A stretch of DNA of 64,000 nt from contig OZ026845.1 in assembly GCA_964023205.1 (NCBI GenBank), forward strand, positions 10,736,001 to 10,800,000. Reading direction: 5' to 3'. The notes beneath the pieces were generated by a model. It saw only the letters and a program-made list of their open reading frames with translations, made no database searches and was not told the origin of the DNA. Position 1 is the first letter of the stretch. The number at the start of each line of letters is the position of its first letter. Positions 10,375-22,631 of the stretch are shown in pieces. The position numbers and the translations under genes are program-made. The DNA comes from Lutraria lutraria. Lineage: Eukaryota > Mollusca > Bivalvia > Venerida > Mactridae.

Positions 10375-12388
10375 TCAATTTCATTTTCCCTCATTGTTTG
10401 CGATGAAATATTACAAACTCAACCAGGAGGCGGCAGTTTGTCTAAACAATTCTAACAATATGCATATGTCCATGATATGTCCATGATACATCAGCTATGT
10501 CAAAGGCCCATGACTTCCTCCTTTTTTCATTTTTCACAACGAAAACCGCGGGAAAGGTTATACGTATGAGAACTAGTCAAGTTATGACAAAATTTGGTCG
10601 AACCCAGGACAAAATGGTACAGAAATGAAATATGGCTCATTCGAAAGCTTAGACTTTCTATAATATCAGGATAAAAATAGGACAAAATCGGATCGGCCGT
10701 TTTTCCAGAAATTCGTTTTAAGTATAGGCCATCATTTATCAAATAATACGTCAATAGCATGTTAACTGATGCGATAACTTTGACAAATACATCAGATAAA
10801 TGATAAATATCTATTAAATTTTACAAAACATGAATAATATCAGCCCTGCATAATACAAAAGTACAAAAAATAAAAGATGTTTTAGCATTTTAACTGTTTG
10901 AAGTCAAAATTAGATGTTGAATTACCCCACCCACTTAAAAAATTAGAGTTATCTCGTGAAAGTGTGATCAAATTTAACAGATCTTTACAACATAACCTGT
11001 AAAAAGTATATCTCTGTCAGATTCGTGAAAATTTAGTTATCCTTTTTAAATGCAGGTTGCCATGGCAACTAAAATAGTTTTAAAATACTAAATTCCTCTC
11101 CAAATCGAAAAGGCCTTATCTTTGTTATTTGACGCCATGTCTAATGATTCCTCAATCTAAATCCAACTATTTTTACCCAAGAGTCAAATTTGGCCACGCT
11201 CCTGGTCCCCATAATGATATGGTCTAACTAAGGTACATATCAAGCATAGTGGGTCTCTGTTTCGATGCGTTTAACACTGTTTTCAACAATATTCAACGAC
11301 GGCCAGTTCACCAAACCAGTTTTCCCAGACTGCATTCTAACCAGTACTAGCTTAATTACCATCCTACATGGAGCTGGCAACGTCTCCACATAACTTTTCC
11401 ACATAAGGAAATCAACGAGTACAGCACATTTAACAGCTGGATCACGACCGCAGCTGATTGATTCTTTACCTCATGAAGTCCGAAAATGCACACTCCTTCA
11501 GTCCAGACTGACTGCATCCCTGATCATTCTTTATTTTATGTTGAGTTTCCTTTATACGAAAATCTGGCAAAGCTTTGTAAATACGTACATGTATCAATTC
11601 AAATCACTTGTAGGCATTTTTGTAACCCGACACTAATAAAATGCCACTTACTATGATTATTCATCAGGCCACAACAATGTAATAACTTGTTCATCGGATT
11701 TTTTTTTGGACGAAAGCAAGCGAGCGAGCGAAATATTTTTAAAAAAAAAGAACATTTTTCCTTTCCGATTTTAGCGAGCAGGCGAAATATTTTTTTTTGA
11801 ATATTATCTTTAATTCCTTCTTTCAAACAAGAAAGTGGGAATGCGAATAAAAAGTTTGTGTTCAGTTATTTCAATAACTGTTACCGTTTACCCGTAAAAA
11901 CGTTTTTAATGCCCTTATTCAATAGTTTTCTGAATCACCCGTTATAGGAACGAAATGAGTCAGAAATTATATCAGCCGAGACAAATGTTGATACCTTAAG
12001 ACCAGCATCTACTAGTATCCGTTGAAAAAAAACATTGTGGCAAGCAATAATACGAAGCAATTTTGATAATAATAATAGGAGCGACAAATCGGATGAACAA
12101 GTACTGTAATTAAATTGGTGTGGCCTTAAAATTTTGAATTTAGATAACTGAACACTGTAGTCATACTTCCCCATCATTTGGTCGTACTTGATAAACATAC
12201 AGATATAAAACTTAACAAATCAGAAATATAACTGTAAAATCCCAATTCACAAAATGGCTTATGACGCCAAATTCTAATAATCTGTAAAGTCAGTTAATTT
12301 AACGGAACAGGTTGTTCTTCCGAGTAATAATCAGTACATGTAGTTCATAATTTATGTCCTCAAATGGCTCTAACAACATGAACATCTA
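10375..12388. other. Noncoding, with one dispersed bivalve-type repeat
   Basis: About 11265-11350 (gacggccagttcaccaaacc, 'agttttcccagactgc') belongs to a family also seen at 47195-47260 and 63950-64000. Direct runs of cgagcgagcg and 'gcgagcaggcg' lie at about 11720-11790. The open frame at 10527-10760 (- strand) has no domain I recognise and is not called. Confidence 0.45.
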
Positions 12389-12782
12389 AGGCCGGTTCGA
12401 TTTGACTCTTGTAAGAAGAGAATACGCTAGCTGGAAGAACTTAGAAGAGAAACCCAATCGAACGCAACCGCGGCCGAAATGTCTGCGTCCCAATAATCTT
12501 AGAATTATATGGATAATCTATTGAACACGCTGACATATTGTAAACAATGTATTTATTAAAACTATCTTTTTTATTGTGAGCTAAAACAAAAAGGCAACTT
12601 TAAACGGTATTGTTTGTTTGGTCATACTGTGTGTTCATGTGATTAATATCTCGTCCACCTCTTCTACCCATCGGGCAGAATAGATAGAAGAGCTTCTAAA
12701 ATTAGAAGACGATTATTCAAAAAGTTCGGAGGAGCTCTGCCTCTTCCGGTAGCTCTTCCAATTGACCAATCAAACTGGCCTC
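12389..12782. mobile_element. Candidate MITE with imperfect TIRs
   Basis: The left end (aaggccggttcgatttgact) and the reverse complement of the right end (gaggccagtttgattggtca) match over about 20-30 bases with mismatches. The interior is rich in 'agaag' and 'cttct' motifs facing each other. No target duplication could be fixed. Confidence 0.5.
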
Positions 12783-12845
12783 CTCTCTCTCATCGACAGC
12801 GCATACGATCGGATTACCCATTTGGGAATATTCCCCTATTCCTGC

Positions 12846-13350
12846 TAGGGGTGACTATTTCGTCCAGTTTTGACTATTGCAATACTATTGCTATTGCTGA
12901 AAGTACTATTGCGATACTTTTGCTATTGCTGGAAACTATTGCAATAGTTATTGTCAAGATTTGAAATACACAGAGATTAACTTGTGAAATACAAATTTCA
13001 ATGTAAATATTTACATTTCTGTAAATACATACTAAAATGTTTGTGGAAATGATTTAAAATGAATTGGACAAGAAATAGATTAATACAATTGGCTAATTTA
13101 ACGATTGCGTTATTGGTCCTTTGTGGCAGTTTGATGCGTGGGTATATTTACAATTATTTCTACAACAAGATGCAATGGAAGTTTTTCTAAATTAAAAATA
13201 AACTTCATAAGAAGGAAAGTATCGAAATTATCGATAGTTGAGCTAACTATCGGCGATAATTATTGGACCATGACTTTTACTATTGATCCATACTATCGAG
13301 AGACTCAGGATCGCAATGCAGCGATATTTTGATGCATTGGCCCACCCCTA
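12846..13350. mobile_element. hAT-like MITE (505 bp)
   Basis: The ends are TAGGGGTG and CACCCCTA. The flanks attcctgc (12838-12845) and tttcctgc (13351-13358) are an 8-bp target duplication with one mismatch, as expected for hAT elements. The interior holds 'actattgcaatac' and 'ctattgct' tandem motifs on the left and related cgat-rich motifs on the right. No transposase is present. Confidence 0.7.
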
Positions 13351-13358
13351 TTTCCTGC

Positions 13359-15714
13359 ACAAGGGCCTTCTTTAGATCATGGAGATTGCCAGGGGCTGCT
13401 GGTCGACTCTGAATAGAAATGAACTCAGCTGTGCAGTTGTACTTGAATTTGTTGTTTGCTATTGTGAAAAGATTTTTTTCTTGCAGTAAAAATATCGTTA
13501 TCCTAATACATTCCTATTTACTTATAGGTGTCTTAATAGTTCTAATCATGTAAAATTTGAGATGTTTTATTTATCCTAAACCATGGAAGAAGAGTCTTAT
13601 TTGGATCATTGGTCAGTAAAATTAACGAAGCAACTTGTCCTGTTTGACCTCAGAGAATACTTGTAAATATAATAATGCAATCGTATGAAGTGAACCATTT
13701 TTAAACTCATGTGAAAAAGTACTGCACCGACCAATTTCACTCATAATGGCAATTGAATGTATGTTAGTCATTGTCCGCAACAAATTATTAGTATAGTTGA
13801 TCAACTGTTGTTCTAATGTCAGGTTTTATTTTGGCATATCAGCTAAATATTTGTGTAGAGGGTGCAATACATGTCAACTTTCAGACTAGAATATCAAGAC
13901 ATTAATAGATGCAGAAAGACAATGTTTCGGATAACAATGTTTATTTTAAAAAAAAACGGAAGTATGAATTTTAAAGATTCGTCGGCGCAGGAAGTGTTTA
14001 TCATAATGTTTCTTCAATACATAACATTTTATATTCTTTACTATCCATGATATATCTAACATATCTAACTATTTTAGAAGTTGAAATGTCATACACACTT
14101 GGACTCCGTTGGTCTTCCTTAAAGATGAGACATTCGCTCAAAAATTTGATTTTGTATTTTCATAAAAGCGCATTTTTTCTGCAAAAAGTCACTCTTCGTT
14201 GTTGACATCTTTGATAAACATGAACAAAAATAGGAAGAAAACATGTTTATTCTTTGTTTTTCTAGACTAAATAAAAAGTCGGGAGTCCATAATATAATAT
14301 ACATATTCCCCACAGGTTTTGCCACAAAAAGCGTGGTCTCATTTGATAGAAAGTTATATACTAAACCAAAGATTCCTCAGTAAAAAAAACAGGCCCCAAA
14401 AGCCTTGGGTCGTGATCAACAATCCATTAACGTAAGCGTGGTCTAGTCTACATTAGGTTATAACTCTTTATTGATAACCGACTATCAAAATCATGACTAA
14501 ATATAGGTAGATATTCAGCTATATAGAATGATGACTTAGTAAATCAACTCCTAAGAACATTAGGACGATATTAGGCTGATTTATTTGACGTCAATTAATG
14601 AAAACGACGCACTAATGTACGAGGTAATACGGATTTTATACGCAACTATACCGGTTTTCGGATAGTGAAATTATCCGAAAATGAAAAGCTTATTTATTTT
14701 GTTAAAACTGGTCAGATTTTGGCCTATTTTATTTTTTATGTATGTTATCATATACATGATCGTTTTATAACAAAATAAATTCTGTACCATTTAGTCCTAC
14801 CCCATCCGTTAATTTGACTGGACTAAACGTGGCCTGTGCCTGCATGTGTACTATTCGTTTGATTTAGGCGAAATATGCCATCAAAATGAAAATAAATCAA
14901 TGGGTTTAATTTTTACTTTATTTTATATATGTCAAATTATTTTTGTGCATTCTGATGTGATTATTAGCCGATAACTCTACATAAATAATTATTAGAGTAT
15001 ATAAATCGCTATATTCACTATGCAGCAAAAAAGTACGTATTTGGACGGCATATACTGGACTTTATATAAGCAAGCAAGGGAGATCATTTTGATGACTGTA
15101 CATTTGACGTAAGATCATTTTATTTATTTACCTTTCAGTTGATATTTTATCGTGACTTTTTGATGGATTTTCCCTCTTGAAGATAATCTCATTATAATGC
15201 AATACATTTGTACTAATGAATAGCAAGTTCTTTATGGATATTTGATCAAAATTCTGATTGCTTATTATTCGGATACTCGATTTCGGGTGCCTAAATTGAA
15301 GACCTACTGGCGGCCATCCTACTGGTAATTGAAGACCTAGGGAAAAATACACATATACAATATATATATACATAAACATTAATGTTATTTCAATATTGTA
15401 ACCAGTGCCCTTCTTCGGTATCTGACTTCAGATACATGCACAGTATGAAAACTTCTATCAAATGTCTCATTAGACTTAGAAGTTAGAGCTGTATTATACA
15501 GGCCATCCCTAATACTGCCTACCTAACTCTTTACCAGTGTTAAAATACACGACAGTACAAGTCTGTAATCAAACAACCATTTAATCCTCATAAGCAAATC
15601 TTCTTGTCAAAAAACATAAAAATATTCTCAATAACATTAACAATAAAATAATACATTAACTGATCGCATTTCTTGACACACAGACGTCCATATTCATTTT
15701 TGCTTGATGACCTT
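13359..15714. other. AT-rich noncoding DNA
   Basis: No supported gene, RNA or repeat. Open frames here are short and of A/T-rich composition. Confidence 0.4.
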
Positions 15715-15810
15715 ATTACCGCCTATCGACCAATCAAATGCGAGATACGTAGTAACGCGGGAAATTCCTGTGTCAGTACTAAATTCCAACCAATGTGCGG
15801 GCCATCTAGC
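15715..15810. promoter_or_regulatory. Possible promoter with two CCAAT boxes upstream of PARP16
   Basis: CCAAT occurs at 15730-15734 and 15790-15794, 60 bases apart, in a locally GC-richer stretch (gcgagatacg, 'acgcgggaaattcc'). A 5'UTR exon of PARP16 must lie upstream of 16911, because that exon begins at a splice acceptor. Linking these boxes to PARP16 is inference. Confidence 0.25.
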
Positions 15811-16272
15811 ATTTGCAGAAATATCAAAACTGTGTTTTAATAGATCTAAATTCTAATGCATAAAAATGCGACACAATTATATAGCAGTGTTAATTTGAAT
15901 TGAATGCAAACGGCAGTATGAACGATAAATTGACTTGACTGTACTGTAGAAATGATATAAATCATCAATAAAAAATGTTTTAAAGTCATGGGATGCAATG
16001 TAAACAGTAGTCTGGTTCCCTGCTGACATATGCCAGACGGAAGCGGATGTTGAGACGACATGCATGTGCAAATTATTGTGATTATCCGGACATCGGCGGT
16101 AAAAGCGTCACCGCGGTAATAGGCATACAAGGGATACTATTAGAATTAATTAGAGACATAGAATAAATAACAGAGATAAGCAACTTCAGTTATTTCCTAT
16201 CTGATGTATAGCGTGTATGACTATTACTTTCCCCAAAAATTGCTGATTTTGTAACAAATAAAACTTTTTACG

Positions 16273-16449
16273 CAGCGTTCTCAATAAGTTTGTGGCGAAC
16301 AGGCTCAAAAGCTAGACTAACGGGCCTGCTATGGGGGGTCCGGGCAGTTTCAAGTGATATTATATAAACTTTTGAGATTCCCATCCGGCCCAAACACATA
16401 TTTCTAAGCTGGTAAATTGGGTTGCAGCCTGTTGTTATTGAGAACCCTG
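16273..16449. mobile_element. Small MITE upstream of PARP16 (177 bp)
   Basis: Terminal inverted repeats cagcgttctcaataa and ttattgagaaccctg differ at one base over 15. The CAG start is hAT-like, but no clear 8-bp target duplication is visible. Confidence 0.55.
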
Positions 16450-16561
16450 CAAGTTACCTACTGATATTACATGCATGCATAAATTTTACATTTTCTGAAA
16501 ATTTATTATTCAAAGTATAGCTGCCGAGTTTTTCAAATACCAATTTTGACTGCTACAGTGT

Positions 16562-16860
16562 AGTTTTATTACATCCATGTTTATACTACAATGTACCTAA
16601 GTACCTAGGGATGCCATCTTTTTTAGAAATATCTACTGGTACCTATTTTTTTCAGACTGATTACATTCTAGTGGGTATAGCTAAAAATTAACTGAGATAA
16701 TATAACAATATATCATTTCCAGGAGAAGTCAAATGTTAAAACTTTCAGAAAATGCATAATTTATATATGTATGTTATATGTGTATTTGTTTTTTTGAGTT
16801 TTAGCTGCTACTGAATGTACAAAATGCTGTCATGCATGCCATTTTAAGTTGCCTGTTTGT
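16562..16860. repeat. Diverged duplicate of 6250-6540
   Basis: Shared blocks include tttttcagac, gattacattctagtgggta, gctaaaaattaactgaga and 'aaatgctgtca' in the same order and spacing. This copy lies directly before PARP16 exon 1, so it lies in the gene's first intron or promoter-proximal DNA. It is a dispersed repeat or a local duplication. Confidence 0.75.
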
Positions 16861-16910
16861 CTCTGGTTGTATTCATAACCAAGACATCATTAATTTTGTG
16901 CTTTTTTCAG

Positions 16911-16987
16911 GATGACTTGTAGCTGAACTAAATCATTTCAAGATGATGGCCACAATGGATTTAGGGGCCCAAGGGGTCACAGAGGAG
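16911..16987 (+). CDS. PARP16: PARP16 exon with start codon
   Basis: A splice acceptor (cttttttcag) ends at 16910. The 5'UTR (16911-16942) contains a tiny upstream frame, ATG at 16912 with TGA at 16924-16926, which may damp translation. The chosen start is 16943 ([15 protein letters not shown]); methionines 2 or 5 could also serve, since this end is not conserved. The donor is GAG|gtgtgt. Confidence 0.8.
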
Positions 16988-19900
16988 GTGTGTACTATTT
17001 ATAGATCCATATTAACCACGTAAACGTATATTATTCATGTAGATTACTGCTTGTGGAGATTTAAGTACATGCATATTCCCTTTATTGGTGGTGCTTGATA
17101 CCATTGGTCAAAAAGCTAATAGTTTAATGATAATTTAGACTAAGGTATTAACCGTATTTGGTCGGTGATATTTGTATATGAAATATACAATTATGATCTT
17201 TTATTCAAGACAATCAAGTTGATACAGGTCTGACAGTCAATCTTATCGATTCTTACTAAGCCTATTTAGAATAATTTGGATAAGGTTCCTGCCATATTTG
17301 TTTACACAACTGATCAATTTATAGGTTCACTTCAGTTCAATTCATTTATGATCTAATTAATTGTTGCTTGTGTAGCATGACTGATAGTGTTTCTATGTAG
17401 ATGATATAAAATTATTGAAACTGATGTCATGTGATATACTGGTACTACCATTTCATTTGTCACATTTAGCAGCTGATGCAAACAAAAATTCTTACTATTT
17501 TGATAATCATGGTATTTGTGTGAATTGTATTCTATGGAATTATTTGTCTGAAAAACAGTTCATTTTGCGAACTTGGCAATCCTTTATTATTGAAAATGAC
17601 TCATAAATTTGTCTTTAGAGATACATTCTAAAATGATGTATTATATTTTAAACAACCTTGATTTTGCTGTGTTGACTGAATTGTTCCAACTGTTACCAGA
17701 ACTTTAATTCATTGTATAACAAATCATGTTTTGTATACTTTCCAGGCTACAGAACTTGCAGACTATATAAAAGAGAAGATATGGCAAGATCCGTTAGCTG
17801 CTGATTTACAGTGGAGTCTTTTTTTGGCAGCACTTAAAAACTACAAATATGATTCACTGTTACGTCCATTTCCTCCAATGTTTGTTAATGACGATGATGA
17901 AAAAGATCTGAATGCCCTTGTGAGTATGAAGCACCTTCCGTTGTATTACTTATCCATCAACCTTAGTCCTATCCAGTGTTCTGTCAAGAATTTCAGTTGA
18001 TGGGAAATGGATATTGACCCCTTGGGCTTAAAAAAGTGAAGTCAGTCCAAAATTTGAAAGGGCCTTACATTCTACTCTTTGTACAACCTTAGCACCTGAT
18101 AGAATTTACGCTTTAGTCAGTACTCAGTAGTTGATAAAAGTGTTCATTGACCCTATTAGACATTTTTCATCTCTACGTGAAATTTTACCACACCAATGTC
18201 GTAAGGTCGCATTTTTTGCAGAACACCATGTACAGGCCCTTTTTATGCCATTTTTGGGTCCGGTATTCTCCCTCGTTCCCCAAGTAAAAAGTATATATTT
18301 TTCCCCACTGAGAGAAAAAAAATCCCCAAATTCAGTGTTTCACACCGAAATTTTCCCCATCAAAGGGATCCGACACCTGTTCCCAAAAACAGTAAAAAAA
18401 GGGCTGATGTAGTGTAATATGCTACTGACACAGTTTAACTGGTTAACTATGTAAGCAAAATATGCATAGAGGAATAATGTTTCAGAATGAACCTGAAATA
18501 TCTTTCTTAACAAATAGAATAAGGCAGAAAAATATAAGATTACTTGAGTTATACTGATATGAAAATCTTCTAACAAAATAAAACAAACCTTACAGTTTTT
18601 GTGTATTACATATACAGGAAACCATTCATTTCATTGTTGTATAGTCACCAAATAAACTAAATCATATACATGTACATTGGCGTTACATGCCTACAATATT
18701 CATATATATTAATTATAATGAAAATATATGTGAAAAGTAAAATAAAGTATTGAGGTTGGTATCATTTCAAACAGACATTAACATCGTTTAGAACTTATGT
18801 TACATTTTAGCACAAAGCTGTAGAGGAGGTTCCAGTGTTGTCCAGATTCTGTCGTGACTGTTACAAACAACCAACTAAGTTATTAGAACTCATAAAATGG
18901 GTTCTTGATGCCAGGGCATTTACATTGACATCTGTTGGTCGAAGTGAGGTAAGTGGATTGAAATAGTAATTTGTGTGTACAGAATACTAACATTCTGTCA
19001 TATTCTCACAGCCCAACTTAGCCTTTTCAATAAGAACAGTACCAAATGACATAAGGTTTAAAGCAAGTAAACGAAACTAAGGTTAAAAATAAATAATAAT
19101 ACATTTATGCCAGATGTACCCGGTACACTTATTTTTTGTTATTATTGCTTGACATTTTGAATTTATGTTGCATTTGTACATAATTGTTTATATACAAATG
19201 ATGTTCTTTGTATGCAACATATACAGAACAACCTCTCAAAAGCAACACTCTGGGGATAGCGGAAATATGTTGTTGTTGAGAGGTTGTTGCACTAGGGAGG
19301 TTAAATTACATGTAATAGTTAAATCATGCTGTGGGAAAAAATGATGCTGCTGTTGTTGGGAAGTTGTTGCTCAAGAGAGGGCTGCTCTGGAGAGGCTGAA
19401 CTGTATAAATGTCAGGGCCTTTTTTCCAAGAATTGGGAAGGGGCCTTAGCCTTTCATTTTGGGAAGTTCAAGCGCGATACTTGGCCAAATTTTTAGAAGG
19501 TTAGATAACCGAGTGAGAATAGCATTGTATTTTTGGGAATTTCTTGCCTCAAATTGGAAAAAAACAGCCTTTTTGCAACTGGGAAGTCACTGAATTTCGG
19601 CCTCTGTTATAGAAGGAAAAAAGACCCTGAATGTATGTTCTATTCTGTAATATCATATCACACCTAGAAATAAATACATATAATATTAAACAGCATGCTC
19701 CCTAGACTTCAAAAGTTGGGGGTCTAAATGATCCTTAGCTGATAAAAAATTGGAGTCAACAAAATTTCCTACTAATGTAATAGTAAATTTGACCATTTGG
19801 TTCCAATTCACAAGAGTCAAAAACCTGATTTTGCTAATTTCAAGAGTCAAAATGCCATTTTCAAGTACATTTACTGTTTTTTTTTCAGTTCAGTAAGATT

Positions 19901-22631
19901 CATGCTCTCACTGGTCATACAGTGAAGGTACCTGAACCTAACTATATCTTTGAGGTGACTCCAAGTGCTGCAGCTGATGAGAAATTTGTACATTTACAGA
20001 ATAATCGGGATTTATTGTATGCTTACCATGGCAGTAGGCTGGAGAACTTCTATTCTATATTACATAATGGTCTTGCCTCTCACATGAACAAGGTAATGCT
20101 GATTGGTTTGATTATATGCTTAAAAATATGCTGTGGTCTCTCTTACTATAATACCGAGAGTATATCGTATGGAAATTCTGTGTCCCTTAGGACTCGATTT
20201 GGACATTGGGTAGAGTTTTTGGCTTATTTCAAGTTATTTGGGTGGAAAAAGGCATCTTGTAAATCACTATTATACTGTGGTTAATAGGAATGAAATCCTT
20301 TTGTGTCTTTTTCTGTCTTAAGTTATTCATTATACTCTATGAATTATTCTTTTACAAACATAAGGTTGAAGATTATCAAAAATTGAATCAGATTATATAA
20401 AAAATGGTTTAAAATCTAAAAGATTAACTCTTTATACATGTATTACTATCGTATGACTGGTTTACATAGGATTCTAATTTCAGACATCAGTGTTTGGAGA
20501 AGGTACATACCTGTCCAGTGAATTGTCCGTGTCTATGATCTACAGTCCTACTGGTGTAGCTTGGGATCACTCTGAATTGGGTAACAGATTGAGTTGTGTG
20601 GCAGTGTGTGAAATGATTGATGATTCTGCAGTTAAGTGTCAGGATAAACGTAAGATCTTATCACAAAAATTAGAGTTTTCTTTTACCTCAGGGGTGACAA
20701 ATTGACAATATGTCGGATATATCTGTCCTGATTTCTGAGCTAAATGAAAGTAATTTGATGAAAATATCTCAAGAAATGACAAAGTTATGATCAAACTGAG
20801 TTTAATATGGAAACAATTTTGTGGAAGGCCTCATGTTTGGCAAAAATGATTGGCTGAATACAATTTTCAGGATTTTTTATTTGGCTGTATTGACATCCCT
20901 GTACCTGTATTTACTGTAAATTTAAGACTGTATACAGTGGCCTATCATTGGAGAGAGCAAATAAGGTCACTACACACATGGAGTCACTTAATACCGTCAC
21001 TGTACAGTCGATAAGTTTCCTCACCTGCTGAGGGTCATTAACTGTATTATTAGAAAAAGAAAAAAAAGAAAGAATGAAATGCTCTCAATTATCATTGTAT
21101 ATTTAGTTTTCATTATATACTCTCTCTAAGATATAATATGGTTATAAGATGACTGCTGTATCATTTATGTTAGTTTTTATTGATAAAAACTGTCTTGTTT
21201 TGTATCAAAAGGTTTATGATCCTGTAGTTCTTAGAAACGTCAGTTTAAACATTATTTGTTTATGTTTATAAATACAGCCTATGCAGAAGACATGAAGCAC
21301 GTTCCAGGTGGTACACCTACCCGTTCACGAGCGCATGCTGGACCGAGCGAAGGAGGAGATGTGCCAGAGAAATATTATGTCGTGCAGAATAATGAAGTTT
21401 TACGAGTGAAATATTTATTGATCTATGCTGAAAAAACAGTCACGCACAGGTTTGTTTGTCGTATTGATTTCAAAAATACAAATTTTTATTTGGAATCTAA
21501 ATTTATTAACCTTGAAGTTGGCTTTGAAGCAAGTTTAAAGGCATAGTTATTGTTAGTAGGTAAGTTCTTTGGCAAGAGATGATGTCAAACTATTTGTTTC
21601 CATTTGATAACTTTAATTCATATATTTACCTAATCTGCTGACTTTGTTGTGAAGCAACATGTCATGGGAGACCTAGCTTGGTATTGTATATTAGGGTTCA
21701 GCCCTTTTTTTATGGCAAATTTGGGGCTGATTTTTTGCCCCATTCCCCAAGCTGAATAGTTTGTATTTTTCCCGAAATTTGAAAAGAAATTCCCAAACCT
21801 TTTTACACTGTGCTTGTTTACTTAGTAATTTTTCCCTATTTGCCTATTTTTGACGCAAAATTCCCCTCGAAAAAGGCCCTGCCACCCTTTGCCAAGACTT
21901 TAAAAAAGGGTTGGGGTCAAGGTCACTTTTACTGAAAAGGTTCAGTAGAATGTTTTTACAGTGAATTGGTCAGTGAATATGTTACATTATTTTTCTACAT
22001 GACATGTATTATATTCGTGTATACAAATGCCATTGCTTAGCTTATTTCTTCCCTGTATCTCCTTATTTCTGTACACAGAGGTGATTCTGCTTGGCATATT
22101 TATAATTTTTATCACCTTAATTTCTAGCAGAGCTGAATCTAAATTATCTGAAACCAAGTCACTTGTTAGAAACTTCTCTTTTTGTCTCAAATGTTCTGAG
22201 AATTTGCTAAAGTAATACTTGTGATTAACTCACTATTATTTTAGCATGATTGTTAGATATTTTTGAATATTTTTCCATTTATCTATTGATGATAAACTAT
22301 GCATGTTTAAGTGTCTAACTGAAATAAGTGATGTACTGTTCTGTTCTGACTGTCCTGTAATAAGGTTATGTAGCACATCTAAGCATCTTGTATTGTCATT
22401 TGTGAATGTGGCCTGTTCTATATTCTATGCATCATTCTGAGTATGATACGGTAGAAATAATGTTGAGCATTGATTGTTTTCAGATCTAAAATGCAGAGAG
22501 GACAATCTTGGATAAAACGATATAAGTTCTCTCTAATGATGTTAGGATATTTTATCATATTGTGTGCTGTTGGTATGTACAACTCACAGACATGTCAAAT
22601 GATGTGGCGACGGATTTGGCGATCCAGATGA
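16911..22631 (+). CDS. PARP16: PARP16, ER tail-anchored mono-ADP-ribosyltransferase (complete, 348 aa)
   Basis: PARP16 transfers single ADP-ribose units from NAD+ and in vertebrates sits in the ER/nuclear-envelope membrane with its catalytic domain in the cytosol. Coding exons: 16943-16987, 17746-17919, 18811-18948, 19889-20092, 20484-20649, 21278-21449, 22484-22631; 1047 nt including the stop, all introns GT-AG and the phases agree. An N-terminal alpha-helical region with [20 protein letters not shown] is followed by the catalytic fold: [11 protein letters not shown] (His166), [12 protein letters not shown] (Tyr196), [12 protein letters not shown] (Tyr275 or Tyr276), LRVKYLLIY. The His-Tyr-Tyr pattern fits a mono-transferase. 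Residues 315-332 are a hydrophobic tail anchor followed by a basic end. Human PARP16 is 322 aa; the extra length is mostly at the N-terminus. Introns carry several MITEs. Function is assigned by family. Confidence 0.95.
17746..17919 (+). CDS. PARP16: PARP16 exon, residues 16-73
   Basis: Encodes [20 protein letters not shown] through [20 protein letters not shown], the N-terminal helical domain diagnostic for PARP16. Acceptor tactttccag, donor gtgagt. Confidence 0.93.
18234..18406. mobile_element. MITE in PARP16 intron 2
   Basis: The ends aggccctttttatg and taaaaaaagggct are roughly inverted. The interior has runs such as 'tccccaa' and 'ttttcccca'. It is related to the element at 21693-21915. 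Confidence 0.5.
18811..18948 (+). CDS. PARP16: PARP16 exon, residues 74-119
   Basis: Encodes [18 protein letters not shown] to LKWVL-type sequence ([20 protein letters not shown]), the end of the helical domain. Acceptor tacattttag, donor gtaagt. Confidence 0.92.
19224..19404. repeat. Dispersed 'ttgttgttgagaggttgttg' repeat in PARP16 intron 3
   Basis: Bounded by acagaacaacctctc and gagaggctgaactgt, which are near inverted repeats. Related copies are at 7898-8042, 38407-38603, 47655-47845 and 60225-60350. Confidence 0.6.
19413..19629. mobile_element. MITE in PARP16 intron 3
   Basis: The ends cagggccttttttcc and ggaaaaaagaccctg are inverted with one mismatch over 15 bases. The interior repeats 'gggaag' and 'ttggg' motifs. 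No clear target duplication. Confidence 0.6.
19889..20092 (+). CDS. PARP16: PARP16 exon, residues 120-187, catalytic His
   Basis: Encodes the start of the ADP-ribosyltransferase fold, with [20 protein letters not shown]; His166 is the NAD-binding H of the H-Y-Y triad. Acceptor with a long T tract ending in cag, donor gtaatg. Confidence 0.95.
20484..20649 (+). CDS. PARP16: PARP16 exon, residues 188-242, catalytic Tyr
   Basis: Encodes [20 protein letters not shown] (Tyr196), then [17 protein letters not shown]. It ends in phase 1 before gtaaga. Confidence 0.95.
21278..21449 (+). CDS. PARP16: PARP16 exon, residues 243-299
   Basis: Encodes a variable linker ([20 protein letters not shown]), then the final strands [20 protein letters not shown] and [10 protein letters not shown]. 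Donor gtttgt, phase 2. Confidence 0.93.
21693..21915. mobile_element. MITE in PARP16 intron 6
   Basis: The ends agggttcagccctttttt and taaaaaagggttgggg are roughly inverted. The interior has tttgccccattccccaag and 'ttttcccc' motifs as in the copy at 18234-18406. Confidence 0.5.
22484..22631 (+). CDS. PARP16: PARP16 last coding exon, tail anchor
   Basis: Encodes [14 protein letters not shown], a hydrophobic span [18 protein letters not shown], and a basic terminus ending RRIWRSR before TGA. A basic flank, a single transmembrane helix and a short tail are the hallmarks of a tail-anchored protein. Acceptor tgttttcag. Confidence 0.9.

Noticed and set aside
10527..10760. 77-residue open frame (- strand)
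   Set aside because: Resembles translated noncoding DNA; no domain or splice evidence.
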